Source: Streptomyces sp. NBC_00287
GTDB lineage: Bacteria > Actinomycetota > Actinomycetes > Streptomycetales > Streptomycetaceae
Assembly (NCBI RefSeq): GCF_036173105.1
Contig: NZ_CP108053.1
Location: 558,001 to 622,000 of the forward strand
Length of the DNA stretch: 64,000 nucleotides
Direction: 5' to 3'
Shown: one piece after another, positions 34,349 to 42,638 of the stretch
Layout of the letters: the number at the start of each line of letters is the position of its first letter
How positions within the stretch are numbered: the stretch's first letter is position 1
The notes under the pieces: model-generated
Database searches by the model: none
The model's input: only the letters and a program-made list of their open reading frames with translations
Told to the model about the DNA's origin: nothing
Program-made: the position numbers and the translations under genes

Positions 34349-35439
34349 TCCTCCGCCAGCAGACGGTAGGACCGCACCCGGTCCGCGTGTTCATGGGTCA
34401 TCGTCGTGATGAGCAACTCGTCGGCCCCGGTGGCCTCCTGGAGCTGTTCGAGCTGGTCGGCGACGCGGGCGGGTGAGCCCACGAACTGGGTGTCGACGCG
34501 GTCCTGGACGAGCGCCCGGTCCGCGTCGGTCCAGTCGTGGGCGCGGGCCTCCTTGAGGGTCGGGTACTCGATCGCACCCTCGGCCGTGCGGATGCTGCTT
34601 ACCCACAGGCCGTAGCCCTCGGCGAGTTCGTGGGCCGTGGCGTCGTCCTCGGCGACGACGATGTCCGCCGAGACGCTCACGTAGGGAGTGTCGAGGAACT
34701 CCGACGGCTGGAAGAAGGCCCGGTAGCCGTCCACGGCTTCGAGGACGGTGGCCGGGCTGACGTGGTAGTTCGCGGCGAAGCGCAGACCCCGGGCGCCGGC
34801 GACCTCGGCGCTCTGGCCGCCGCTGCTGCCCAGGACCCACACCTCGACGTCCGCGCCCTCGCCCGGCACCGCGTGCGCCTCGATGCCGTCCGGCGAGCGG
34901 TAGGTGCCCGCGAGCAGGGCCAGTATGTCGTCGATCTGCTCGGCGTAGTCCTGGGACTCGGCGTTCGGCAGCATCAGGAGCTTGCGCTGGAGGGCGATCC
35001 TCGGGGAGCCGAGCAGGTGCTCGGCGTTGAAGCGGGGCGGTATGAGCAGGCCGTTCGAAGGGGAGCGGCGCGGGGGCTGCGTCGACTGTCCCGGTGGGCG
35101 TCCGCCGGAGCGGCCGAGGCCCAGGTCGAGGCGGCCGGGGTGCAGCGCGTCGATCAGGCCGAACTCCTCGACCGTGGACAGGGCGGTGCGGTGGCCGAGT
35201 TGGACGGCGCCGGAGCCGAGGCGGATGGTGGAGGTGGCGGAGGCCGTCAGGGCGAGGACGACCGCGGGGGACGTACCGGCCACTCCGGGGTTGAGATGGT
35301 GTTCGGCGAACCAGTAGCGGGCGTAGCCGAGGCGTTCGGCCCGCCGGGCGAGGTCGATCGAGTTGCGCAGGGCCTCGGCCGGGGTGGCGCCGGACGGGAT
35401 CGGCACCAGGTCCAGGACGCCGAGGGGGATGGCTGACAC
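34333..35439 (-). CDS. LLM class flavin-dependent oxidoreductase
   Basis: A 368-residue bacterial-luciferase-like monooxygenase from GTG 35439 (AGGAG seven bases upstream). It has AIPLGVLDLVPIPSGATPAE at the start, YWFAEHHLNPGVAGTSPAVV, IRLGSGAVQLGHRTALSTVE and EVWVLGSSGGQSAEVAG, typical of the MsnO8-like group. It needs reduced FMN from a separate reductase; none is adjacent. It is last in a leftward series of four LLM genes running from 39103. The context suggests oxidation of an organosulfur substrate; the substrate is inferred only from neighbours. Confidence 0.88.
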   Translation of the reverse strand: MSAIPLGVLDLVPIPSGATPAEALRNSIDLARRAERLGYARYWFAEHHLNPGVAGTSPAVVLALTASATSTIRLGSGAVQLGHRTALSTVEEFGLIDALHPGRLDLGLGRSGGRPPGQSTQPPRRSPSNGLLIPPRFNAEHLLGSPRIALQRKLLMLPNAESQDYAEQIDDILALLAGTYRSPDGIEAHAVPGEGADVEVWVLGSSGGQSAEVAGARGLRFAANYHVSPATVLEAVDGYRAFFQPSEFLDTPYVSVSADIVVAEDDATAHELAEGYGLWVSSIRTAEGAIEYPTLKEARAHDWTDADRALVQDRVDTQFVGSPARVADQLEQLQEATGADELLITTMTHEHADRVRSYRLLAEEWARR

Positions 35440-35450
35440 AGGGGTTCTCC

Positions 35451-36529
35451 TCAGAGGTCGGCGGGGAGGGGCTCGGGCAGGACGGGCCCCCAAAGGAACG
35501 GCGGATCCGGGATGCTCCGGCGCAGCCGCGGTGCGACCTCCGACTGGAACAGCTCCAGCGAGGCGCGGTGTTGACGCTCCGTCAGTCCGCCTGCTTCCGC
35601 TGCAGATGCAGCACGGTGTGGCCGAACTGCTCGTGGTAGCGGTGCACTTTGTCGACGACCTGCTGCGGGCTTCCGATCAGGGCGGAGCTGCGGGCCACGA
35701 AGTCGTCGAGCGTGGGGAAGACCGGCTCCAGGCTCATGCTTCGCTACAAGGCCAAGTTGCTCTCGAAGACGGGCCGGTAGGCGGCGGTCGCCTCCTGCGA
35801 GGTGCGGGCCACATGGACGCCCGCGGTGCCGGCTCCGACCGCGATCCTCGCGGGGTGGTGGCCGTGGTGCTCCCAGCGCTCACGGTAGTGCCGGATCAAC
35901 TCGGCGTACGGCTCGATGGGGTTGGTGACGTTCGCGGAGAACAGCGGGTCGCCGTAGCGGGCGGCGAGGTCGACGCTCTCCTTGCTGGTGGCGCTGCCGT
36001 GCCAGACGCGGACGGGGAACTGGTACGGCCGCGGCCACACCTCGGCGTCCTTGAGTTCGGGGCGGAAGCGGGTGCTCGCGGTGACCTTGTCCTGCCGCCA
36101 GATCCGCCGGAACACCTCGTAGCTCTCGGCGTTGCGCTCCCACTGGTCCTCGGGCGTGACCTGGAACAGCTCGCGCTGGGCGGCGCCGTTGCCCTTGCCG
36201 ATGATCAGTTCCAGGCGCCCGCCGGAGAGGTGGTCGAGGGTGGCGTAGTCCTCGTAGGCGCGTACCGGGTCGAGCAGGCTGAGCGTGGTCACAGCGGTGA
36301 ACAGCCTGATCCGCCGGGTGAGGGCGGCGATGTGGCTGAGCACGACGGGCGGGGAGGACGAGATGAACGGCCGTTCGTGACGCTCCCCCACGCCGAATCC
36401 GTCGAAGCCGAGTTCTTCGGCGAGCAGGGCGTTGTCGAGGACTTCACGGAATCGGTCGGTGGTCGGCTTCCGGACTCCGCTGACGGGATCCGGGGCGTGC
36501 ACGATCAGGGTGATGGCGAGGAACTTCAC
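35451..36529 (-). pseudogene. LLM monooxygenase pseudogene (amber codon plus one-base deletion)
   Basis: A clear LLM protein begins at ATG 36529 (MKFLAITLIVHAPDPVSGVR) and reads normally to YRPVFESNLAL, where TAG at 35744-35746 stops it. The same frame continues as RSMSLEPVFPTLDDF and IGSPQQVVDKVHRYHEQFGH. A change from CAG (Gln) to TAG is the simplest explanation. Near 35600 one base is missing; restoring it gives LQAEAGGLTERQHRASLELF and a natural end at 35451. Two independent lesions argue for a decayed gene, though sequencing error cannot be excluded. Its start overlaps the upstream LLM stop by four bases (ATGA). Confidence 0.85.
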
Positions 36530-37899
36530 GACGCCGCCCGGTCGGCACGCGCCGCGTCCGGGTGGGCGAGGCCCAGGTGGTCGCGGAGTGTCGGGCCCTC
36601 GTACTCGGTGCGGAACACGCCCTGTTCCTGGAGGAGGGGGACGACCCGGTCGGCGAACTCGTCGAGGCCGCCGGGGGTGATGTGCGGGACGAGGATGAAG
36701 CCGTCGGCTGCGTCTGCCTGGACGAGGTCGTTGATCGTGCGGGCGATCGTGTCCGGCGAGCCGATGAAGTTCTGCCGGTTGCCGGTCTCGATGACCAGGT
36801 CACGGATCGACCAGTTGTGTGCGGCCGCCAGCTCGCGCCATTCGCGGGCAGTGGCGAACGGGTCGCGGTACATACGCACTTGGGCTCGACCTCGGGCGAC
36901 GGTGTGTTCCCCCGGCAGCGGGTCGATGTCGGGCAGGGGGCCGTCGGGGTCGTAGGCGGACAGGTCGCGGTTCCAGACCCACTCCAGGTGCTTGATCGCG
37001 GTGGCTCCGCTGACCTGCTTGCGGCGCACCTCCTTGGCCAGCTCCTGAGCGTCGGAGTCGGTGTCGGCGAGGACGAAGGTGGCGGCGGGCAGGATGAGCA
37101 GTTCGTCGCGGCGGCGGCCGTAGCGGGCCAGCCTGTTCTTGACGTCGGTGTAGAAGGCCTGGCCCTCGGCGAGTGTGGCGTACCGGCTGAAGATGGCGTC
37201 GGCGCTCGACGCGGCGAACTCGCGGCCCTCGTCGGAGTCGCCGGCCTGGAAGATGACCGGGCGGCCCTGCGGGGAGCGCGGGACGTTGAACTGGCCGTGG
37301 ATGTCGAAGTGTTGGCCGCTGTGCACGAAGGAGCCGGCCTTCGCGTCGCGCAGGAAGGCACCGGTGGCCTGGTCCGCGAGGATCTCGTCGCCGTCCCAGG
37401 AGTCGAAGAGTTCGTTAGCCGTGGCCAGGAACTCCTTGGCGCGCGAGTAGCGCTCCTCCTGCGGCAGGAAGCCGCCACGGCGGAAGTTCTCGCCGGTGAA
37501 GGCGTCCCAGGACGTGACGACGTTCCAGGCGGAGCGGCCGCCGGAGAGATGGTCCAGGGTGGCGAACTGGCGGGCCACCTCGTAGGGCTCGTTGAAGGTG
37601 GAGTTGATAGTGCCGGTCAGGCCGAGGTGCTCGGTGACGGCGGCGAGCGCTGCCAGGACGGTGAAGGTGTCGGGGCGGCCCACTACGTCCAAGTCGTAGA
37701 TCTGGCCGCCCTGTTCGCGCAGTCTGAGGCCTTCGGCGAGGAACAGGAAGTCGAACTTGGCGCGTTCGGCGGTCCGGGCGAAGTGGGCGAAGGAGCTGAA
37801 CTCGATATGGCTTCCGGCCGCGGGGTCGCTCCACACGGTGGTGTTGTTCACGCCGGGGAAGTGTGCGGCCAGGTGGATCTGCTTGTGGGGCTTGGACAT
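36526..37899 (-). CDS. LLM monooxygenase of the NtaA/SnaA/DszA family
   Basis: A 457-residue FMNH2-dependent monooxygenase of the long (nitrilotriacetate monooxygenase / DszA) type. Segments: KQIHLAAHFPGVNNTTVWSD, FLFLAEGLRLREQGGQIYDL, DHLSGGRSAWNVVTSWD and VPRSPQGRPVIFQAGDSDEG. Such enzymes oxidise sulfones, sulfonates or aminopolycarboxylates. ATG 37899 has GGAAGGG upstream. It follows the LLM gene at 39103 by 16 bases and overlaps the decayed LLM gene by four. The pathway is inferred from sulfur-related neighbours. Confidence 0.92.
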   Translation of the reverse strand: MSKPHKQIHLAAHFPGVNNTTVWSDPAAGSHIEFSSFAHFARTAERAKFDFLFLAEGLRLREQGGQIYDLDVVGRPDTFTVLAALAAVTEHLGLTGTINSTFNEPYEVARQFATLDHLSGGRSAWNVVTSWDAFTGENFRRGGFLPQEERYSRAKEFLATANELFDSWDGDEILADQATGAFLRDAKAGSFVHSGQHFDIHGQFNVPRSPQGRPVIFQAGDSDEGREFAASSADAIFSRYATLAEGQAFYTDVKNRLARYGRRRDELLILPAATFVLADTDSDAQELAKEVRRKQVSGATAIKHLEWVWNRDLSAYDPDGPLPDIDPLPGEHTVARGRAQVRMYRDPFATAREWRELAAAHNWSIRDLVIETGNRQNFIGSPDTIARTINDLVQADAADGFILVPHITPGGLDEFADRVVPLLQEQGVFRTEYEGPTLRDHLGLAHPDAARADRAAS

Positions 37900-37915
37900 C
37901 GGGATCCCTTCCGGC

Positions 37916-39103
37916 TCAGGCGGCGTAGCGGTTGGCGGGGCGGGGCAGACCCAGCAGGCCGCGCAGGGTGTCGGCTTCGTAGGCACGGCGGAAGGCGGCA
38001 CGGCGCTGGAGTTCGGGGACCAACTGCCGGGTGATCCGCGGCAGGTCGTGTGCGAGTACGGCGGGCCTGAGCCGGAAGCCGGTGAGCCCGGTACGCCGCA
38101 ACTCCTGGAGGAGGTCGGCGAGTTGGACCGGGGTCCCGGCGAAGGCGCGGGCGTCGCCGGCGTACGGCTGTCCCGCGAGGGCGTCGAGGCGCTCGCGGCG
38201 TGCCGTGGCCGTAGCGGGGTCGTCGTCGAGGAAGACCACCAGGTCGCCGAAGATGTGCAGGGGCTCGTCGGCGCGGCCGGCCGCTGTCTGCTCGGCGCGG
38301 ATCTCCGCGACGATCGCGCGCGCCTCGTCGACGTCGTGCGGGGTGACGTAGCCGATGTCCGCCTGCCGGGCCACCAGGCGGTAGGGCACGGTCTGGTGGG
38401 CCAGAGCCGTGACGATCGGCTGGCCCTGGGGTGGGCGCGGGGTGATGGACGGGCCCTTGACGCTGAAGTGCCGGCCCTGGAAGTCGATGTAGTGCAGCTT
38501 GTCGCGGTCGATGAAGCGGCCGGTGGCGGCGTCGCGGATCTCGGCGTCGTCCTCCCAGCTGTCCCAGAGCCGGCGCACGGCCTCCACGTAGTCGGCGGCC
38601 TCGTGGAAGAGGTCGGTGGCCACGGGGCTGTCGTAGGAGTCGATGGGGTCGATCGTGCGGCGGCCGAAGTGGGCGGCCTCGTTCGGGCGGGCAGTGATCT
38701 GCACGCGCAGGCCTGCCCGGCCGGTGCTGACGTAGTCGAGGGTGGCGATGGCCTTGGAGAGGTGGAAGGGCTCGGTGTGGGTGGCGACCACGGTCGGGAC
38801 GAGGCCTATGTGCCGGGTGAGCGGGGCGACTCGGGAGGCGATGAGGACGGCGTCGAGGCGGCCGCGGATCTGGTCGGTGCGCTCGTCCGGGTCGAGAAAG
38901 TGCGAGGACTGCAGGCCGAGCCCGTCCTCGAAGGTCACGAAGTCGAGCAGGCCGCGCTCGGCCTCGGCGACCAGATCGGCCCAGTATCCGGCGGTGAACA
39001 GGTCGCGGGGGCGGGCCGCGGGCTCACGCCAGGAGGCGGGGTGCCAGCCGGTGCCGTCGAGGGCGACGGCGAGGTGCAGCGGGGCATGGGGTGTCGAGGA
39101 CAC
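37916..39103 (-). CDS. LLM class flavin-dependent monooxygenase, first gene of the LLM operon
   Basis: A 395-residue LLM flavoprotein. I chose GTG 39103 (AGGAAGG about nine bases upstream, protein SSTPHAPLHLAVALDGTGWH) over ATG 39133, which would place extra residues ahead of the conserved first strand. Core segments are FVTFEDGLGLQ, RLDAVLIASRVAPLTRHIGL, KAIATLDYVSTGRAG and ARPNEAAHFG. It heads the leftward operon 39103-34333. A MITE and then a cysteine-type leader ORF lie directly upstream, so its original attenuator control may have been altered. Confidence 0.88.
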   Translation of the reverse strand: MSSTPHAPLHLAVALDGTGWHPASWREPAARPRDLFTAGYWADLVAEAERGLLDFVTFEDGLGLQSSHFLDPDERTDQIRGRLDAVLIASRVAPLTRHIGLVPTVVATHTEPFHLSKAIATLDYVSTGRAGLRVQITARPNEAAHFGRRTIDPIDSYDSPVATDLFHEAADYVEAVRRLWDSWEDDAEIRDAATGRFIDRDKLHYIDFQGRHFSVKGPSITPRPPQGQPIVTALAHQTVPYRLVARQADIGYVTPHDVDEARAIVAEIRAEQTAAGRADEPLHIFGDLVVFLDDDPATATARRERLDALAGQPYAGDARAFAGTPVQLADLLQELRRTGLTGFRLRPAVLAHDLPRITRQLVPELQRRAAFRRAYEADTLRGLLGLPRPANRYAA

Positions 39104-39170
39104 GAAGGGGTGCCTTCCTGAAGATCCGTACAAAGATCACCGGCCCGCGCGTCGGTCGGGGGCACGGTCG

Positions 39171-39377
39171 TTAGGGCCTGTCCGGCGGATCAGGCCGGCT
39201 GCAAGCAACGGTGCTTGTCAGTGCAGGTGAGCGGGGTCTGGTGCGTGCAGCTGCAAGGCGGAGGAGGGAGTCGACGCGGAGCGTCGGCGACCGACGACAA
39301 CGCCGCTGGGGGTCCCCCTCTGGGGGAGTGCGTGCCAGACCCCGCGACGCCGGCATGATCCGCCGGACAGGCCCTAA
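39171..39377. mobile_element. 207-bp MITE-like element with 28-bp terminal inverted repeats
   Basis: TTAGGGCCTGTCCGGCGGAT at 39171-39190 and its exact complement at 39358-39377 are the ends. The repeats run 28 bases (39171-39198 and 39350-39377) with one mismatch. A TA at each outer edge could be a two-base target duplication. No transposase fits inside and no frame is convincing, so this is a non-autonomous insertion. Similar GGCCTGTCCGGCGGATC ends are familiar from Streptomyces insertion sequences. It separates the leader ORF at 39388-39474 from the LLM operon. Confidence 0.9.
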
Positions 39378-39387
39378 GGGGAACGGG

Positions 39388-39474
39388 TCAGGAACAACAG
39401 AGCGCGCCGGCCACGCGCTGGAGGTCGATGTGGGGCCGGGAGTGGAGGTGCACGGCACGGAACCTGCGGGTCAC
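39388..39474 (-). CDS. Putative cysteine-type leader peptide, 28 aa
   Basis: GTG 39474 opens a 28-codon frame whose end contains HSRPHIDLQRVAGALCCS. The core H-I-D-x-x-R-V and the Cys-Cys pair just before the stop match the other short leaders in this window. Known actinobacterial relatives sense cysteine supply through ribosome stalling at Cys codons. It would precede the LLM operon at 39103, but the MITE now lies 11 bases after its stop. Confidence 0.75.
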   Translation of the reverse strand: MTRRFRAVHLHSRPHIDLQRVAGALCCS

Positions 39475-39592
39475 GTCCGTCCCCTCCGTCCTCGTCCGGG
39501 CGCGCGTAGGCGCCTCGCCCGTGTCCTCGTCGCTCACAACGCCCTGGCCTCGCGGGATTGTTCCCGGCTCCGGTCCACTGGGTGGAGTTCCT

Positions 39593-40489
39593 TCACCGCC
39601 GGTCGGCCTGCGACGGGCTGGACGGGGCGCCGTCCGCGTGGGCCGCCCAGTCCACGATCTGGACAGCCGCTCCCGCCGCTTCGAGACCCTGGCAACGGGC
39701 ATGGTGGCGGCGTGCGATCCCGTCCAGGTCGAGGTGGGTGCCGAAAGCCGGGTGGGCGGCGAGGCGGCGGGCGTAGGCCCACAGGGTGGGGTGCCCGGCG
39801 ATGCGCTGCACCGCGGCGGCGTCCAGGTGGTAGCGGTGCACGGTGTCGAGCTGCACCAGGGTGACCCACAACTCGACGTCCGCGGCGGTGAGGTGATCGC
39901 GGATCACATACTCGCGTTCGGCGAGCCAGTGCTCCAGCGCGTCCAGGGTCTCCATCAACTGCTCGGCTGCGGCGGCGCGTTCCTCCTCGTCGCCACCGGC
40001 CGACCCGGCGTGCTGCGCGGCGCCCTCGATGCCCTGCGCGCACATGCGCGCGACGGCGTCGATCTCCGACTCCGCGTCGCACGGGTACAGCTGCGGTCGG
40101 TCGCCGCCGAAGTGCCGGGCCAGGTCACGGGCGATGTCGGGGGCGTGGGTGCTGACGATGCGTCCCGACCAGTCGTCGCTGAGGACCGGGCCCAGGGCGG
40201 GTCCGGGGTACCGGTGGGCGCTGGCGTCGTAGAGCGGGCGCAGCACGGTGTGCCCGCCGTCGGGACAGTCGGGGACGGCGGGCAGGTGCACCGCCGGACA
40301 GATGTCGTCGAGGCCGAGCAGGCTGTGGGTGACGGCGACACGGAGGCCGTCGGGGCAGGCGGTCGACAGATGGAGCCGGTAGCGGCGCGGCACGGCGTAG
40401 TGGCCGCTGCGCGCGTCCGGGCCGATGCGGCCGTGGAACGCGGCGGCGTGCTGCGCGGACGAGTGGGCGGCCAGCGGTGCGACGGACAT
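39593..40489 (-). CDS. Glutathionyl-hydroquinone-reductase-like / GST-fold protein
   Basis: A 298-residue thioredoxin-fold plus helical GST-type protein. STACPDGLRVAV carries the CPxx motif where YqjG-type enzymes have their catalytic Cys. The C-terminal helical domain has DHLTAADVELWVTLVQLDTV and HPTLWAYARRLAAHPAF. Streptomyces uses mycothiol rather than glutathione, so the physiological thiol is unclear. ATG 40489 has GGGGAG close upstream. It lies 140 bases downstream of a cysteine-type leader, which places it with the sulfur genes. Confidence 0.85.
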   Translation of the reverse strand: MSVAPLAAHSSAQHAAAFHGRIGPDARSGHYAVPRRYRLHLSTACPDGLRVAVTHSLLGLDDICPAVHLPAVPDCPDGGHTVLRPLYDASAHRYPGPALGPVLSDDWSGRIVSTHAPDIARDLARHFGGDRPQLYPCDAESEIDAVARMCAQGIEGAAQHAGSAGGDEEERAAAAEQLMETLDALEHWLAEREYVIRDHLTAADVELWVTLVQLDTVHRYHLDAAAVQRIAGHPTLWAYARRLAAHPAFGTHLDLDGIARRHHARCQGLEAAGAAVQIVDWAAHADGAPSSPSQADRR

Positions 40490-40628
40490 GACTCTCCCCG
40501 GGGCAGGAGCGCAGGGTTGTGGCGGCGGAAGCGACGGCATACAGGGGGCGGGCCGATGCGGGTGCGTCGACAGGGCGGTGCGCGTGGTCGACGCCGGTCG
40601 GGTGTGGGCGCGCGGTGGCGGGGCCCGA

Positions 40629-40721
40629 TTACCCGAGGGGACCGATCGCGCTGCACACGCGCAGGAGATCGATGTGGCGGCGGGAGGTCAGCAGGGGCGA
40701 CGGCACGGACGTACGGCTCAC
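40629..40721 (-). CDS. Putative cysteine-type leader peptide, 30 aa
   Basis: GTG 40721 opens a 30-codon frame, SRTSVPSPL then LTSRRHIDLLRVCSAIG, ending at TAA 40629-40631. The SRRHIDLLRVCSAI core is shared with the ssuA leader at 49072 (TSRRHIDLRRTSSAIC). It precedes the GST-fold gene at 40489. A CCTA-N9-TAGG site lies 36 bases upstream. The start is not supported by a strong ribosome site. Confidence 0.7.
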   Translation of the reverse strand: MSRTSVPSPLLTSRRHIDLLRVCSAIGPLG

Positions 40722-40756
40722 TCGGTCGGCGACCGGCTCAGCACGCCCCATGATTC

Positions 40757-40773
40757 CCTACCTGTTCACTAGG
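40757..40773 (-). promoter_or_regulatory. CCTA-N9-TAGG site upstream of a leader peptide
   Basis: On the minus strand the site reads CCTAGTGAACAGGTAGG and continues GAATC. It matches the site at 49029 (CCTAGCAAGCAGGTAGG) at most positions and shares both half-sites with that at 47002. Its constant position before leader ORFs suggests an operator for a sulfur regulator. Confidence 0.55.
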
Positions 40774-41000
40774 ATTCCCTTCCGGAGTGTCGATCGGGCG
40801 GCGGCCGACGTCAAGGGGGCGTCCACAGAGCGGCCATCGGGGCCATGGCGCTTGGACGGTGGGCGTTGGACGTACGGCCTCACCTGCTGCATCCTTGGCG
40901 CATGCTGCGTACAGCCCTTGGGGCGGCCTGCGGGCCGCGTTCCCTCAGCACCGGACCGTGGCCTTCGGCCCCGGGGTCCGCGGTGTGCTGCGGTGCGGGC

Positions 41001-41063
41001 GTGCGGCTGACGCAGCGGCGGGTGGTCGACTTCGGCCGCGCCGTCACGATGCGCTGTCGCTGA
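41001..41063 (+). CDS. Putative cysteine-type leader peptide, 20 aa
   Basis: GTG 41001 opens a 20-codon frame ending RRVVDFGRAVTMRCR and a TGA at 41061-41063. The R-R-V-V-D-F-G-R core and the late Cys codon resemble the leaders at 45805 and 47062. It lies 104 bases upstream of the decayed rhodanese gene. It is the weakest of the six leaders. Confidence 0.55.
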   Translation: MRLTQRRVVDFGRAVTMRCR

Positions 41064-41167
41064 TCCGCGCCCTCCCCTCATCTTCCTTTTCCTGCCGCCG
41101 AGTTGACCCGCGCCATGGCAGGCCACGCGCGCCCTCGGCGACCGCTCCGACTACGAATCGAGCCCCT

Positions 41168-41974
41168 ATGAACACTCCTCAGCCTGTCCATGCCTGGGAC
41201 GAACCCGAGGGGATCGCCCCGCGCGGCGCCTTCGAGACCCTGCCCGTCCTCATCACCGCCGCCGGTCTCGACGACCTGCTGCACACCGGTGATCCGGCCC
41301 CCGTCGTGCTCGACGTGCGGTGGCGGCCCGGCGATCCGGACGGCCGCGCGCACTACCTCAAGGAGCACATCCCGGGCCCGCTGTACGTCGATCTCGACAC
41401 CGGACTCTCCGCGCCCGCGACCGCGCAGAGCGGCCGGCGTCCGCCGCCCGACCCGGCGTCGCTCCAGTCGGCGGCGCGCCGCTGGGGAATCTCCGCCGGC
41501 CGTACCGTGGTGGTCCACGACGACAACGGCAACACCGGCGCGGCCCGCGCCTGGTGGCTGCTGCGCTGGGCCGGTGTGGAGCATGTACTGCTGCTGGACG
41601 CCGACGCAGCGGCCGACGTCGCCCGGAACGGCGTGCTGTTGGACGCCCGCGCTGCTGAGCGGTACCGCGGGGACAGCGAGCCGGTCGATTCGCGCCTCTG
41701 ACACATCCCCGGCGCGCTGTCCGCGCCGACCGGCGACAACCTCAACCCCGACGGCACCTTTCGGGACGTGGAGGAACTCGCCCTGCGTTTCACCCTCCTG
41801 GGCGCCGACGACGCCACCGACGTCGGCGTCTGCTCCGGTTCCGGAGTCAGCGCCGCCCACCAGATCGCGGCGCTGGCCCACGCGGGGATCCCTGCCGCGC
41901 TCCACGCCGGCTCGTGATCCGCCTGGTCCGCGGACCCGGCCCGTCCGGCGGTGCGGGGCGAGCGGCCATACTGA
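41168..41974 (+). pseudogene. Two-domain sulfurtransferase (rhodanese) pseudogene with two nonsense codons
   Basis: ATG 41168 opens a thiosulfate / 3-mercaptopyruvate sulfurtransferase. The inactive N-terminal rhodanese domain reads normally (PVVLDVRWRPGDPDGRAHYL, HIPGPLYVDLDT). TGA at 41699-41701 interrupts PVDSRL-stop-HIPGALSAP, where relatives have RAGHIPGA, so a Gly codon GGA appears to have become TGA. The catalytic loop VCSGSGVSAAH follows in the same frame. TGA at 41915-41917 then replaces the Trp of the usual GSWSAWS ending, and the frame runs to 41974. Premature stop removes the catalytic Cys, so the product should be inactive. Confidence 0.85.
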
Positions 41975-42006
41975 CACCCGGAGGGAGGCCCGCAACGACG
42001 ACCGAG

Positions 42007-42638
42007 TCACGCCTCCGCGACCGCGCCGTCGGTGGACGCGCCAGAGGCGATCCCGTAGGCGGGCTCCGGCACCGACTCCGGTGCCAGCAGCAGCGAGCGA
42101 CGGCCGTCGACGCCGGCCGGGACGTCGCCGTCGACGGTGACGCGGCGCAGGATGCGCTCGTGGTCGTCAGGAGTCGTCCACGCCGTAGTGCTGGGTGGCA
42201 CGGTTGTCCCAGATGGCGAGGTCACCGGCCCGCCACTGCCAGCGGACGGTGTACTCGGGACGCTCGACGTGCGACTGGAGGACGTCGATCAGGGCGGGAG
42301 TCGCGGCCGTTGAACCCGGTGAGCTTCTGGAGGAAGTTGCCGAGGATCAGGGTGCGTTCGCCGGTCTCTGGGTGGACGCGGACCACGGGGTGCTCGGTCC
42401 GGAACTTGACCGCCGTGAACACCCCGCGGTGCTGCTCCAGTTCGGGCGAGGCGGCGCCCCGACGGACGGCCGCGTAGTCGTAGTCGTTGGTGTGCACACC
42501 GCGCAGGCCGTCGGCCAGCACCCGCAGCGGTTCGGGGAGTTGGGCGTAGGCGGCGCCCGTGTTGGACCACAGGGTGTTGCCTCCGTACGGCGGGACGACC
42601 TCGGCGCGCGTGAAGGAGAAGGCGGGGTTGGCAGCTGC
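42007..42638 (-). pseudogene. TauD-type dioxygenase pseudogene, 3' part
   Basis: Leftward remains of a TauD/TfdA Fe(II)/2-oxoglutarate dioxygenase: [51 protein letters not shown], then a frameshift near 42290 to [19 protein letters not shown] and [13 protein letters not shown], and a second near 42180 to DDHERILRRVTVDGD. The sequence ends at 42007. The N-terminal third, including the iron-binding HxD motif expected around WHTD, is absent: homology stops where the TnpB element begins. A separate 5' fragment lies at 44441-44494. The gene cannot be functional. Confidence 0.85.

Noticed and set aside
41699..41701. TGA in the rhodanese gene as a selenocysteine codon
   Set aside because: The position corresponds to a glycine in relatives, not a catalytic cysteine, no selenocysteine insertion element was evident, and a second TGA follows at a conserved tryptophan.
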